64,000 nt of DNA. Source: Pontibacter sp. HSC-36F09 (GTDB taxonomy: Bacteria; Bacteroidota; Bacteroidia; Cytophagales; Hymenobacteraceae). The stretch is taken from contig NZ_JALKAA010000002.1 in NCBI RefSeq assembly GCF_024171605.1, positions 310,001-374,000 on the forward strand, read 5' to 3'. Position 1 is the first letter of the stretch. Every line of letters begins with the position of its first letter. Both the position numbers and the translations under genes were made by a program. Shown here one piece after another: positions 45,851-54,541 of the stretch. Below the pieces are notes generated by a model. That model saw nothing but the letters and a program-made list of their open reading frames with translations. It made no database searches and was not told the DNA's origin.

Positions 45851-48802
45851 TTAAGTTTTAGGAACAATCGATTTATAAATCACATCGTGAATACGGGTTC
45901 GGATATTATACTTCACCAGTTTAGAGTTGCCTGCGTCCGGGTATACCCTGTTGCTCAGGAAGATGTAGATCAGTTGGTTCTCCGGATCAACCCAGGCGCC
46001 TGTACCTGTGAAACCTGTATGGCCGAAGGTAGCTTTTGAAGCTAAGTTCGAAGTCGGACCGTTGCCATCCGGGTCGGGTTTGTCCCAGCCCAGGCCGCGG
46101 CGGCTGGTGGTAGATTGGCGCTTCGAGAACTCTGTCACCACCGGGGTGTTGTAGAACTTGTGGCCACCATAGTTGCCGTTCTGCAGGTTCATCTGCAGGA
46201 GCACCGCCAGGTCGTTGGCGTTTGAGAACAAGCCTGCATGGCCGCCCACACCACCCATCATGGCAGCGCCCTGATCATGCACCGTTCCCCAGATCAGATT
46301 CTTGCGGAAGTAATTGTCATCCTCGGTCGGCACAATCACATCGCGCTGGTGCTTCAGGAGCGGGTTATAGGTCATGGTGCTCAAGCCGAGCGGACCGTAA
46401 AAATTCTGATCCATGAACTCATTCAGCGGCTGGTTGAGCATACGCTCCGACATACGCTTGAGAATATAGAATCCCAGATCGCTGTACTGATAGCTGTAGG
46501 ATTTGGCCGCTTTGGGCTTCACCAGCAGCGGCGAGCGCACAGTCCAGGCCCAGAGCGAGTCCTCCATCGATTTGATAGAGTAGATGCCCGGCACCACTTC
46601 GTTCGGGAACACATCGTTTTGAGCGCTGGCGTAGAAGGTCTGATTCAGCTGCAGCTTGTCCAGTGTTTTCTGCCAGTGCGGTATACCTGCCCGCAAACCC
46701 GACTGGTGCGCCAGCACATCACGAACCACTAAATTTGCTTTGTTGGTACCTTTCAACTCCGGCAGGTATGTCGCTATTTTTTCATCGAGGTTGATCTTGC
46801 CCTGGTCTTTCAGGAACATCACGGCCTGCAGCGTAGCCGCCACTTTGGTGATGGACGCAATATCGTATACCGTGTTGTTTGTTACCGGCTTTTTCTTGTC
46901 GTAGGTATAGTGGCCGTATGATTTGTTGAAGATCACGGTGCCGTTTTTTACCACCAATACTTGCGCGCCTGGCGTTGCAGCATAAGCAATGGCTTCGGTA
47001 GCGATGTTGTCGATCTGGGTCAGGGTTCTGGAGTCCATACCTACACTTTCAGGCGTGCCGTACTTCAGGCGACCAAGGGAAGGCGTGGCTATACCTGTAC
47101 CTGCCTTTAGGGTAGCCGAAGCGGTTATCGGTAGTTTGCCTTTTGCGGCGCGCGCTCCAAACAGCACCTGCGGCACCAGTGACTGCGAAATCGCGTTGTC
47201 TTCGTATCCGGCCACCAGCCACTCGCTCTTGTCGAAGAACTTCAGGCTATAGGCGTTTCCAAACACGGCTACCACTACTTTTTTGTCGGTGCGATCCTGT
47301 AGATATTTGATAAAAGCACGTGTACCCAGACCTATACCGAAGTCGCGGAAAGGGGTGTTGTTCATGCCATGCACACTCACGACCACCACATCATGGTCCT
47401 GCAGCTTAGATATAAGTTTAGTAAAGGCAGTGTCTGGTGCGAAGCGGTCTTTGATGCTGAACTTGGTTACCGGAGCGTAGTTGCCCAGTGTTTGCTGGAA
47501 AATGCTGTTCGGTCCTGTGCCAATTGCCACCGATGCAATGGTCAAAGTATCAAGATTGCGGAAAGGAATGAGGTTGCTTTTGTTGCGGGCAACGGTTACG
47601 GCATGCTCGTACAGCTGCTCCTGCACCACATTGCTCAACGGACGATCCATGTCTTGCTGCAGATTGGTCAGCGATACCGGCTTGTAGTTGTTCAAGCCAG
47701 CCCAGTACTTGGCATGCAGTATCTTGCGCACACGCTGGTCAATGTCTTCCTGCTTAATTTGCTTGGCCGCAATGGCTTCGTTGATCTTGCGTAAAGCAGT
47801 TGGCACATCCTCCGGGAACAGCAATACGTCGTTACCGGCCATCAAAGCTTTTAAATCCACCTCACCAGGCTTGTAGAAGCTGCTCACGCCTTTCATGTTC
47901 AGGGCGTCGGTAAACACCAAACCTTTGTACTTCATCTTTTCTTTCAGAAGTCCTGTTACGATTGGTTTGGAGAGCGTAGCTGCCTGGTTTTTAGTCGAGT
48001 CGATCTTTGGCATGTGCAGGTGTGCGACCATCACGCCCATCACACCGGCCTCAAAAGATTTATGGAAAGGGTATAGCTCCACCTCCGAGAGGCGTTTCAT
48101 GTCGTGGTTCACCACCGGAAGGGTCAGGTGGGAGTCGGTGTCGGTGTCGCCATGGCCGGGGAAGTGCTTGGCCACGGCGATCACGCCGTGGTCCTGCAGG
48201 CCTTTGATGTAGGCTACACCACGCCGGGCTACTTCTTCTTTGGTTTCGCCGAAAGAGCGGTTGCCGATCACCGGGTTAGCCGGGTTCACATTCACATCTA
48301 ATACCGGTGAGAAGCTTACGTGCACGCCCATACGCTTCATTTTAAGCGCAATTTCGCGGCCCATCAGGTATACGTACTTGTCGTCGTCAAGCGCGCCCAG
48401 CGTCATTTGCTTGGCGAAGTGCATGCTACTGTCGAGGCGCATGTTCAGGCCCCACTCGGCGTCCAAAGCGATCAGTGCGGGCACTTTTGCTTTGCTCTGG
48501 AAACGATTGGTTAGTTGCGCCTGCCGCACTGGGCCACCCTGCATAAACATGATGCCGCCCACGTTGTAGCGGGCTACGAGGGTATCGATCTGGCGGAAGT
48601 GCTTTTCGTCCTTGTTGGAGTAGGCGGCCACCATAAACAGCTGGCCCAGACGCTGATTGGGAGTCATAGATGTAAAGACACTGTCTACCCAACTTTGCTC
48701 TTTAGAAGCCACAATGATGTTGTCTGACGGAGTCAGTGACATCAGCGGACCCATGCCGAGAAAGATAAGTATAAGTAATCCTAAGCTAAAACTCTTCAAC
48801 AT
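45851..48802 (-). CDS. nagZ: GH3 beta-N-acetylhexosaminidase fused to a beta-lactamase-family domain
   Basis: A 983-aa secreted two-enzyme protein. A signal/anchor helix (5-22), then a GH3 N-acetylglucosaminidase domain (about 40-365) with the NagZ signature KHFPGHGDTDTDSH (212-225) and nucleophile Asp299 in FTDALNMKG, a GH3 C-terminal domain (about 395-570), and a serine-hydrolase (class C beta-lactamase/PBP4*) domain (about 605-975) with SITK (Ser650) and YSD in place of Y-x-N. It probably works on muropeptides in the periplasm, removing GlcNAc and acting on peptide or ester bonds. Such fusions are typical of Bacteroidota. Confidence 0.9.
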   Translation of the reverse strand: MLKSFSLGLLILIFLGMGPLMSLTPSDNIIVASKEQSWVDSVFTSMTPNQRLGQLFMVAAYSNKDEKHFRQIDTLVARYNVGGIMFMQGGPVRQAQLTNRFQSKAKVPALIALDAEWGLNMRLDSSMHFAKQMTLGALDDDKYVYLMGREIALKMKRMGVHVSFSPVLDVNVNPANPVIGNRSFGETKEEVARRGVAYIKGLQDHGVIAVAKHFPGHGDTDTDSHLTLPVVNHDMKRLSEVELYPFHKSFEAGVMGVMVAHLHMPKIDSTKNQAATLSKPIVTGLLKEKMKYKGLVFTDALNMKGVSSFYKPGEVDLKALMAGNDVLLFPEDVPTALRKINEAIAAKQIKQEDIDQRVRKILHAKYWAGLNNYKPVSLTNLQQDMDRPLSNVVQEQLYEHAVTVARNKSNLIPFRNLDTLTIASVAIGTGPNSIFQQTLGNYAPVTKFSIKDRFAPDTAFTKLISKLQDHDVVVVSVHGMNNTPFRDFGIGLGTRAFIKYLQDRTDKKVVVAVFGNAYSLKFFDKSEWLVAGYEDNAISQSLVPQVLFGARAAKGKLPITASATLKAGTGIATPSLGRLKYGTPESVGMDSRTLTQIDNIATEAIAYAATPGAQVLVVKNGTVIFNKSYGHYTYDKKKPVTNNTVYDIASITKVAATLQAVMFLKDQGKINLDEKIATYLPELKGTNKANLVVRDVLAHQSGLRAGIPHWQKTLDKLQLNQTFYASAQNDVFPNEVVPGIYSIKSMEDSLWAWTVRSPLLVKPKAAKSYSYQYSDLGFYILKRMSERMLNQPLNEFMDQNFYGPLGLSTMTYNPLLKHQRDVIVPTEDDNYFRKNLIWGTVHDQGAAMMGGVGGHAGLFSNANDLAVLLQMNLQNGNYGGHKFYNTPVVTEFSKRQSTTSRRGLGWDKPDPDGNGPTSNLASKATFGHTGFTGTGAWVDPENQLIYIFLSNRVYPDAGNSKLVKYNIRTRIHDVIYKSIVPKT

Positions 48803-49163
48803 CCTGTACTGGTATTATTATATTGGAACAAGTCGAAATTACCCCTATTTTTGCAGAAGGTGGTTCAAAAAACGAGAAAAATTATTTCCGGTCTTTTTTG
48901 CCTCCCTTAGGCGGTATGGCAGATGGTTCTTGTAGGTGCTAACGGCCCGAGAGTCACAAGTCATGCAGCTTCTCTAGTTAAAATCAGAACCCCAGACTTT
49001 CTCTGATTTCCGATCGCGTTTTGCAACTGGTCTGTAAATTAGTAATAAAATTCGTTCTGAATAAGTTCTGTTTTGACAAAATAGTATATTCAAAAACCCG
49101 GCCGTTTTCGGAAATCGGGTGCTCCGAAGGGAAGATACCATCAAATTGAATTTGAAATAGCGG
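48803..49163. other. Divergent intergenic region between nagZ and mutL
   Basis: 361 bases. No gene, RNA or repeat of note. Both genes must have promoters here, but I find no clean TTG-N19-TAnnTTTG in the proper orientation. Confidence 0.5.
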
Positions 49164-50990
49164 ATGTCCGATATTATACACTTATTGCCCGATTACCTTG
49201 CCAACCAGATAGCTGCCGGCGAAGTGGTGCAGCGGCCTTCATCTGTTGTGAAGGAGTTGCTCGAGAACGCCATAGACGCCCGCGCCACCAGCGTGCAGCT
49301 GATCGTGAAGGAGGCGGGAAAACAACTGGTGCAGGTAGTGGACAACGGTATCGGCATGTCGGAAACTGACGCCCGCATGTGTTTCGAGCGACACGCCACT
49401 TCCAAGATCAAATCGACCGAAGACTTGTTCCGGATCCGGACAATGGGATTCCGGGGAGAAGCCATGGCCTCGATCGGAGCAGTGGCGCAGGTGGAGCTCA
49501 AAACCAAGCCGCATGGCGCCGAAGCAGGGACACGCCTGCTGGTAGAAGGCTCCACGGTGGTGTTGCAGGAGCCGGCTGCTATACCTGCGGGATCATCCAT
49601 TGCTGTCAAAAATCTTTTCTATAACGTACCCGCCCGTCGCAACTTTCTGAAAACGAACGCGGTGGAGATGCGCCATATCCTCGACGAATTCCAAAGGGTG
49701 GCGCTGGCTTACCCGGAAGTAGCTTTTACGCTGCACCACAACGATGTAGAGATATTTAGTCTGCCGGCAGGTAAGCTGAGTCAGCGCATTGTAGGCGTGT
49801 TTGGCAACAACTACAAAGAGCAAATGGCCGGCTGCGAAGAAGAAACGCCTTTTATGAACGTGCGTGGCTACATCGGAAAGCCTGAGTTTGCCAAGAAGAC
49901 CCGGGGTGAGCAATTCTTTTTCGTGAACAACCGTTTTATCAAGAGCGGCTACCTCAACCACGCCGTGATGACGGCCTACGAAGGACTCCTGCCAAAGGAC
50001 AGCCATCCGTTCTATGTGCTTTTCATCGACATTGAGCCGGAGCGGATCGACATCAACGTGCACCCGACCAAGACCGAGATCAAGTTTGAGGACGAGAAGA
50101 CGGTATACGCCATTGTGCATGCTGCCGTGAAAAAATCGCTGGGGACGCATAATATTGCGCCTTCGCTTGATTTCCAGAGTGATGTGAATTTTGCGCCGTT
50201 GCAGCCGATCCGGATGCAGCATGGGGGAGAGGGGTTTGAAAGTGAAGGCACATTCTCAGGCTTTAAGGCACCATCCTCACCCAAAAAGGCTAGTTCCAAT
50301 GGCTGGGAACAGCTTTACGAACCTTTGCGCAATACGCAGCCGGTACAGCATCAGGAAGAACGAATCACGTCGCCATCAGGTATGGGCTTGCTCGACGATG
50401 CCTTTGCTGCGCCCATGACCACATCCAGCAAAACTTTGCAGGTACATCACAAGTATTTGTTGGTGCAGGTGAAGTCAGGGGTGATGATCATTGACCAGCA
50501 GGCGGCGCAGGAGCGGATTTTGTTTGAAAAGTACATGGCCTCGCTGCAGAAAAAGATGGTGACCTCGCAGGCGCTTCTTTTCCCGCAGACCATCGAGTTG
50601 TCGCCCGCTGATTCTGCTTTGGTGAAGGAGCTTCGGGCAGAGTTTCAGGAACTGGGTTTCCAGTTCGAGGACTTTGGTGGCAATACCATCATCCTGAATG
50701 CTATACCTGCCGATGTGCAGGCGGCTAACGAAAAAGAGCTGCTGGAGGAACTGATTGAACAGTACAAAAACAATCTGGCCACGCTCAAGTTGGATAAACG
50801 GGAGAACCTCGCCCGGGCCATGGCCAAGCGACTGGCTTCCAAGCTGCAGCCGCGCATGTCAGACCTCGAGATGAACTCGCTCGTAGACAAGCTGTTTGGC
50901 TGCGAAGTACCCAACTATACCCCCGGCGGACAAAAGACATTGGTCATCATGGAGCTAGGTCAGCTGCACGAGCTTTTCCTGAAGGGGTGA
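49164..50990 (+). CDS. mutL: DNA mismatch repair protein MutL
   Basis: A 608-aa protein. N-terminal GHKL ATPase (1-330) with ENAIDARAT, DNGIGM, GFRGEAMASIGAVA; a Pro/Ser-rich linker (about 345-425); C-terminal dimerisation domain. The nuclease motif DQHA(x)2E(x)4E of MutL reads DQQAAQERILFE, with Gln in place of His, and the C-terminal C-P-x-G-R-P-like motif reads CEVPNYTPGG. Endonuclease activity is therefore uncertain. It couples mismatch recognition by MutS to strand removal. Confidence 0.94.
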   Translation: MSDIIHLLPDYLANQIAAGEVVQRPSSVVKELLENAIDARATSVQLIVKEAGKQLVQVVDNGIGMSETDARMCFERHATSKIKSTEDLFRIRTMGFRGEAMASIGAVAQVELKTKPHGAEAGTRLLVEGSTVVLQEPAAIPAGSSIAVKNLFYNVPARRNFLKTNAVEMRHILDEFQRVALAYPEVAFTLHHNDVEIFSLPAGKLSQRIVGVFGNNYKEQMAGCEEETPFMNVRGYIGKPEFAKKTRGEQFFFVNNRFIKSGYLNHAVMTAYEGLLPKDSHPFYVLFIDIEPERIDINVHPTKTEIKFEDEKTVYAIVHAAVKKSLGTHNIAPSLDFQSDVNFAPLQPIRMQHGGEGFESEGTFSGFKAPSSPKKASSNGWEQLYEPLRNTQPVQHQEERITSPSGMGLLDDAFAAPMTTSSKTLQVHHKYLLVQVKSGVMIIDQQAAQERILFEKYMASLQKKMVTSQALLFPQTIELSPADSALVKELRAEFQELGFQFEDFGGNTIILNAIPADVQAANEKELLEELIEQYKNNLATLKLDKRENLARAMAKRLASKLQPRMSDLEMNSLVDKLFGCEVPNYTPGGQKTLVIMELGQLHELFLKG

Positions 50991-51051
50991 TTTTGAATTG
51001 TTAAATTGTTGATTGTTAGATTGTTGTTTTTGCTTTTCTGAGTTCGTTCTT

Positions 51052-51077
51052 AGGTATAGGTATAGCCAACAGGTATA
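51052..51077. repeat. Three AGGTATA copies between mutL and the first rhomboid
   Basis: Two overlapping tandem copies and a third (CAGGTATAGC) lie within 26 bases directly upstream of the rhomboid gene. Confidence 0.65.
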
Positions 51078-51104
51078 GCAAGCGACGCGAGAAAAGAAGA
51101 TAAG

Positions 51105-51884
51105 ATGTTCAATATAACCCCCATGGTCAGGAACCTCCTGATCATCAACGTGGTGGTGTTCATGCTACAGTCAGCAGGTGTGTTCGACTACCGATCATTC
51201 GCACTGCACCACTTCGGTTCCGACTATTTCCAGCCGGTCCAGATATTTACACACATGTTTCTGCATGGCGGCTGGGCGCATTTGTTCAGCAACCTATTTA
51301 TGTTGTTCATTTTTGGGCCTCTACTGGAACGCTTCTGGGGCTCACAGCGCTTTTTAGCTTTCTATTTGATTACAGGTATAGGGGCTAGTTTAATGTACTC
51401 TGGAGTGCGTGCATATGAATTGCATAACCTAGAGCAGGAAGCAGTGCAGTATATCGAAAATCCGACTCCGGTTGGCTTTCATAATTTTATGGAGTCGCAT
51501 TTCTCTGGTAATTACGATAAGAGTTTAGCCATTAATTTTCAACGCAATCCTGATAGTCCGGAATTTATTGAGCATACAAGCAGTATAGTACGAAGTGCAT
51601 TTAGTGCTTCCTTTAATTCACCAATGCTAGGTGCCTCTGGTGCCATATTTGGAGTGCTTATGGCATTTGGTATGCTCTTCCCTAATCTTGAACTCTTTCT
51701 GTTGTTTCTGCCCTTCCCCATCAAGGCCAAATATTTTGTGCTTGCTTATGGGGCTATAGAACTGTACACGGGCTTTAACAGGGTGCCGGGCGACAATGTG
51801 GCACACTTTGCACACCTGGGAGGTATGCTGTTTGCGTACATTCTTATTAAAATGTGGCAACGCAACGATTATCAGGATACGTAA
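51105..51884 (+). CDS. Rhomboid-family intramembrane serine protease 1
   Basis: A 259-aa six-helix membrane protease. Catalytic Ser in LGASGAIFGVLMAF (G-x-S-G) and catalytic His in VAHFAHLGGMLFAY; HGGWAHLFSNLFMLFIFG holds the oxyanion His/Asn region. Between helices 3 and 4 is an unusually long polar insert (about 100-180, with IENPTPVGFHNFMESHF) whose DNA is visibly more AT-rich than the rest of the gene. It is followed by a second rhomboid gene on the same strand. Confidence 0.9.
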   Translation: MFNITPMVRNLLIINVVVFMLQSAGVFDYRSFALHHFGSDYFQPVQIFTHMFLHGGWAHLFSNLFMLFIFGPLLERFWGSQRFLAFYLITGIGASLMYSGVRAYELHNLEQEAVQYIENPTPVGFHNFMESHFSGNYDKSLAINFQRNPDSPEFIEHTSSIVRSAFSASFNSPMLGASGAIFGVLMAFGMLFPNLELFLLFLPFPIKAKYFVLAYGAIELYTGFNRVPGDNVAHFAHLGGMLFAYILIKMWQRNDYQDT

Positions 51885-51953
51885 TAGTAAAAACAATAAG
51901 TATAAGATAGCAAGGCATAAAAGCCTTTCCGCTCTTTTCAGCTAACAGGTATA

Positions 51954-52868
51954 ATGAGTATCATCCAAGACATAAAAGACTCTTTCCGGCAGCAAAACAA
52001 TACCCTGAAGCAACTGATTCTGATCAACGTCATCGTTTTTGTGACTTTGATCGTGCTTCGTACGGTGCTGTACCTGACCAGTAGCAGCTGGGCCTACACG
52101 GGGCTGATGCGCTTTATCGCGCTCCCCTCTGACCCGCTCGTTTTCATCACCCGTCCCTGGACGATCATTTCGTATTTCTTTACCCACGAAGGCTTCCTGC
52201 ACATCATTTTCAACATGCTCAACCTCTACTGGTTCGGGCAGCTGATTCGCGAGTATCTTGGTGAAAAGAAATTGCTTAGCCTTTACATATTAGGAGGTAT
52301 AGCCGGTGGTTTGCTCTATATGCTGAGCTACAACCTGATTCCGTACTTTGCCGACCGCGCCGCCTATGCCGTGATGATCGGTGCTTCGGCCAGTGTGCTC
52401 GCGGTGGTCGTGTCGGCGGCTACGCTGATTCCGAATTATACCTTCAACCTGATTCTGATAGGTCCGGTACGAATCAAGTACATCGCTGCTTTTCTGGTGA
52501 TTTTGTCTATTTCCGGGGCTGTGGGCGATAATGCCGGCGGTAACATTGCGCACTTAGGTGGCGCTCTCTTCGGCTGGCTTTTCGTGAAGCAACTACAGCG
52601 CGGTCGCGACATGGGGCGACCGTTGCACAGCACCATGGATTTCTTCACGAACCTGTTCAAGCGCCGTCCGAAACTGAAAGTAACGCACCGTCAGAAAGCT
52701 ACAGTCGGGAATGATTCCCGGCCTTCCTCCGGCTACCACACCGGGTATGCCGGCAAACCCAGCCAAATGGAGATCGATTTGATCTTAGATAAGATTTCTG
52801 TGTCGGGTTATGAGAGTCTTTCCAAAGAAGAGAAGCAGAAGCTGTTTCAGGCAAGTCAGAAGGATTAA
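51954..52868 (+). CDS. Rhomboid-family intramembrane serine protease 2
   Basis: A 304-aa rhomboid with six membrane helices (to about 220). Catalytic Ser in IGASASVLAVVV and His in NIAHLGGALFGW; HEGFLHIIFNMLNLYWFG is the oxyanion region. The motif is G-A-S-A where rhomboid 1 has G-A-S-G. A C-terminal cytoplasmic tail carries a small helical domain (QMEIDLILDKISVSGYESL), seen in many Bacteroidota rhomboids. It lies 69 bases after rhomboid 1, so probably cotranscribed. The two are diverged paralogues. Confidence 0.9.
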   Translation: MSIIQDIKDSFRQQNNTLKQLILINVIVFVTLIVLRTVLYLTSSSWAYTGLMRFIALPSDPLVFITRPWTIISYFFTHEGFLHIIFNMLNLYWFGQLIREYLGEKKLLSLYILGGIAGGLLYMLSYNLIPYFADRAAYAVMIGASASVLAVVVSAATLIPNYTFNLILIGPVRIKYIAAFLVILSISGAVGDNAGGNIAHLGGALFGWLFVKQLQRGRDMGRPLHSTMDFFTNLFKRRPKLKVTHRQKATVGNDSRPSSGYHTGYAGKPSQMEIDLILDKISVSGYESLSKEEKQKLFQASQKD

Positions 52869-52914
52869 TCAGGTATAATTATTTTCTCGCTTGGCCAGCG
52901 GGGCTCTGTGCGAT

Positions 52915-52938
52915 GACGCGAGCGTCCTCGCTCGTGTC
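52915..52938. repeat. GC-rich hairpin repeat
   Basis: GACGCGAGCG (52915-52924) pairs with CGCTCGTGTC (52929-52938, one wobble) around TCCT. It looks like a small mobile hairpin of the REP type. Confidence 0.6.
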
Positions 52939-53381
52939 TGCTATGGTGGGGTCTCCGGCCCAGGTATAGGTATAGCACCTTTGCTTTGTAGCTAATGTCT
53001 TTTCAGGTATAGCTTCCTTATTTGTTTCATGGCTTCGCCTGTGCGGCGGGCACCTACTTTTTTCCTTGATGAAAAAATAGAGGGCCCCTGCCCCCAGTAA
53101 GCAAAAAAATCAAGACGCTCCAAACTCACTGACCGCTCAAACACAAAATCGTCACTTGTGCACCGGGCTAGGGCTATACCTTCGTAGTCTCGGTGCAAGT
53201 TAGCCTGCTATACCTGCCAGTGGTACGTGTGGCATGTGTCAAATCCTACAGCACTTATACCTAACTATAGCAATGGCAGAAAGGTCCCCCTTTCAAGGGG
53301 GCAGGGGGATGTTAATCGTGCACTCCGACATTATCAATCCTGAAAATCTTTCATAATCCTGCAAATCCTGATTCAGACAAA

Positions 53382-53416
53382 AAAAGCACCGCTCCTTTAC
53401 AGAAGCGGCGCTTTTC
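53382..53416 (-). terminator. Terminator of mdh
   Basis: Imperfect stem AAAAGC-A-CCGCT / AGCGG-C-GCTTTT with a T-run on the minus strand, just after the mdh stop. Confidence 0.75.
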
Positions 53417-53439
53417 GTATCAATAAGTAGGTATAGCGA

Positions 53440-54381
53440 TTAAGCTTTGGAGGCGTTGATGTTGTCTAGCGCTTCCATTACTTCTTTCACGTGACCGCGT
53501 GACGTTTCTAGCAGTTGCTTCTCGTCTTCGTTCAGTTGCAGTTCGATGATCTTTTCAATACCGTTTTTGCCCAGAATTACCGGAACACCCAGGTATACGC
53601 CATCGATGCCGTACTCACCTTCGAGCTTCACGCAAACAGGGAACACACGGCGCTGGTCGCGCACGATTGCCTCCACCATCTGAGCAGCAGCTGAACCCGG
53701 TGCATACCAGGCAGAAGTACCCATCAGTTTTACCAGTTCACCACCACCGTTCTTGGTGCGGTCAACAATAGCGTTCAGTGTTTCTTCGTCGATCAACTCA
53801 GTTACCGGGATGCCACCAACTGTGGTATAGCGTGGAAGTGGAACCATCGTGTCGCCGTGGCCACCCATTAATACTGCCTGTATGTCTTTTGGAGATACGT
53901 TCAATGCCTCAGCCAGGAATGCTCTGTAGCGGGCAGTATCTAGGATACCAGCCATACCCATAACCTTGGTGCGTGGCAGTTTAGAGGTGATGTGCGCTGC
54001 GTACGTCATCACGTCAAGTGGGTTAGAAACTACGATGATGATGGCGTCAGGCGAGTGCTTTACGATGTTTTCTGTTACCGACTGCACGATACCGGCGTTG
54101 GTAGAGATCAGGTCATCGCGCGTCATGCCCGGCTTGCGTGGCAGACCAGATGTGATTACTACCACGTCAGAACCCGCAGTTTTGCTGTAATCGTTGGTTA
54201 CGCCAACAGTGCGCGTGTCGTATAAGTTGATGGGAGCTTTCTGCCAGATATCAAGCGCTTTGCCCTCAGCAAAACCTTCTTTAATATCCACTAAAACTAC
54301 TTCGTTCGCGATTTCGCGGTAAGCCAATACATCGGCGCATGTCGCACCAACGTTACCAGCTCCAACTACGGTTACTTTCAT
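53440..54381 (-). CDS. mdh: Malate dehydrogenase
   Basis: A 313-aa NAD-dependent, LDH-like malate dehydrogenase of the TCA cycle. NAD loop GAGNVGATCAD (7-17), substrate Arg in LPRKPGMTRDDL (Arg-Lys motif, about 81-92), VVSNPLDVMTYAA, and the catalytic His in MGGHGDTMVPL (about 174). RKPGM, in place of a Gln loop, marks oxaloacetate and not pyruvate as substrate. It is monocistronic; upstream on the minus strand TAATTTTA is a near match to the -7 box. Confidence 0.95.
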   Translation of the reverse strand: MKVTVVGAGNVGATCADVLAYREIANEVVLVDIKEGFAEGKALDIWQKAPINLYDTRTVGVTNDYSKTAGSDVVVITSGLPRKPGMTRDDLISTNAGIVQSVTENIVKHSPDAIIIVVSNPLDVMTYAAHITSKLPRTKVMGMAGILDTARYRAFLAEALNVSPKDIQAVLMGGHGDTMVPLPRYTTVGGIPVTELIDEETLNAIVDRTKNGGGELVKLMGTSAWYAPGSAAAQMVEAIVRDQRRVFPVCVKLEGEYGIDGVYLGVPVILGKNGIEKIIELQLNEDEKQLLETSRGHVKEVMEALDNINASKA

Positions 54382-54541
54382 TGTAGGATATACTTTAATT
54401 ATGGTTTGAGAATCAGTTTACTTCCGTAAAATTAGAAAAATCTATTGTTAAAAGCGTGCTTTTCGGACAAAAGACTATGTGACAAAAGGCAAAGGATTTT
54501 TAATTATCCGTACATGAAGTCTTTTGTCCAGGATTCATTTG

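Larger units (their letters stand above)
52869..53439. other. Repeat-filled intergenic region
   Basis: 571 bases without a convincing gene. It contains a hairpin (52915-52938), several AGGTATA copies in both orientations, a CTACTTTTTTCC...GAAAAAATAG imperfect inverted repeat near 53053-53081 and CCCCCTTTCAAGGGGG-type sequence near 53286-53301. A 68-codon minus-strand frame (52992-53198) encodes SRKKVGARRTGEA, a peptide I recall from many spurious small ORFs in Bacteroidota genomes, so the DNA is probably a dispersed repeat. Confidence 0.6.

Noticed and set aside
44660..46039. 459-codon plus-strand frame
   Set aside because: Antisense to bshA and the end of the NagZ fusion, both well-supported genes.
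52992..53198. 68-codon minus-strand frame
   Set aside because: Encodes a peptide I recall from spurious ORFs in repeats; treated as repeat DNA, not a gene.
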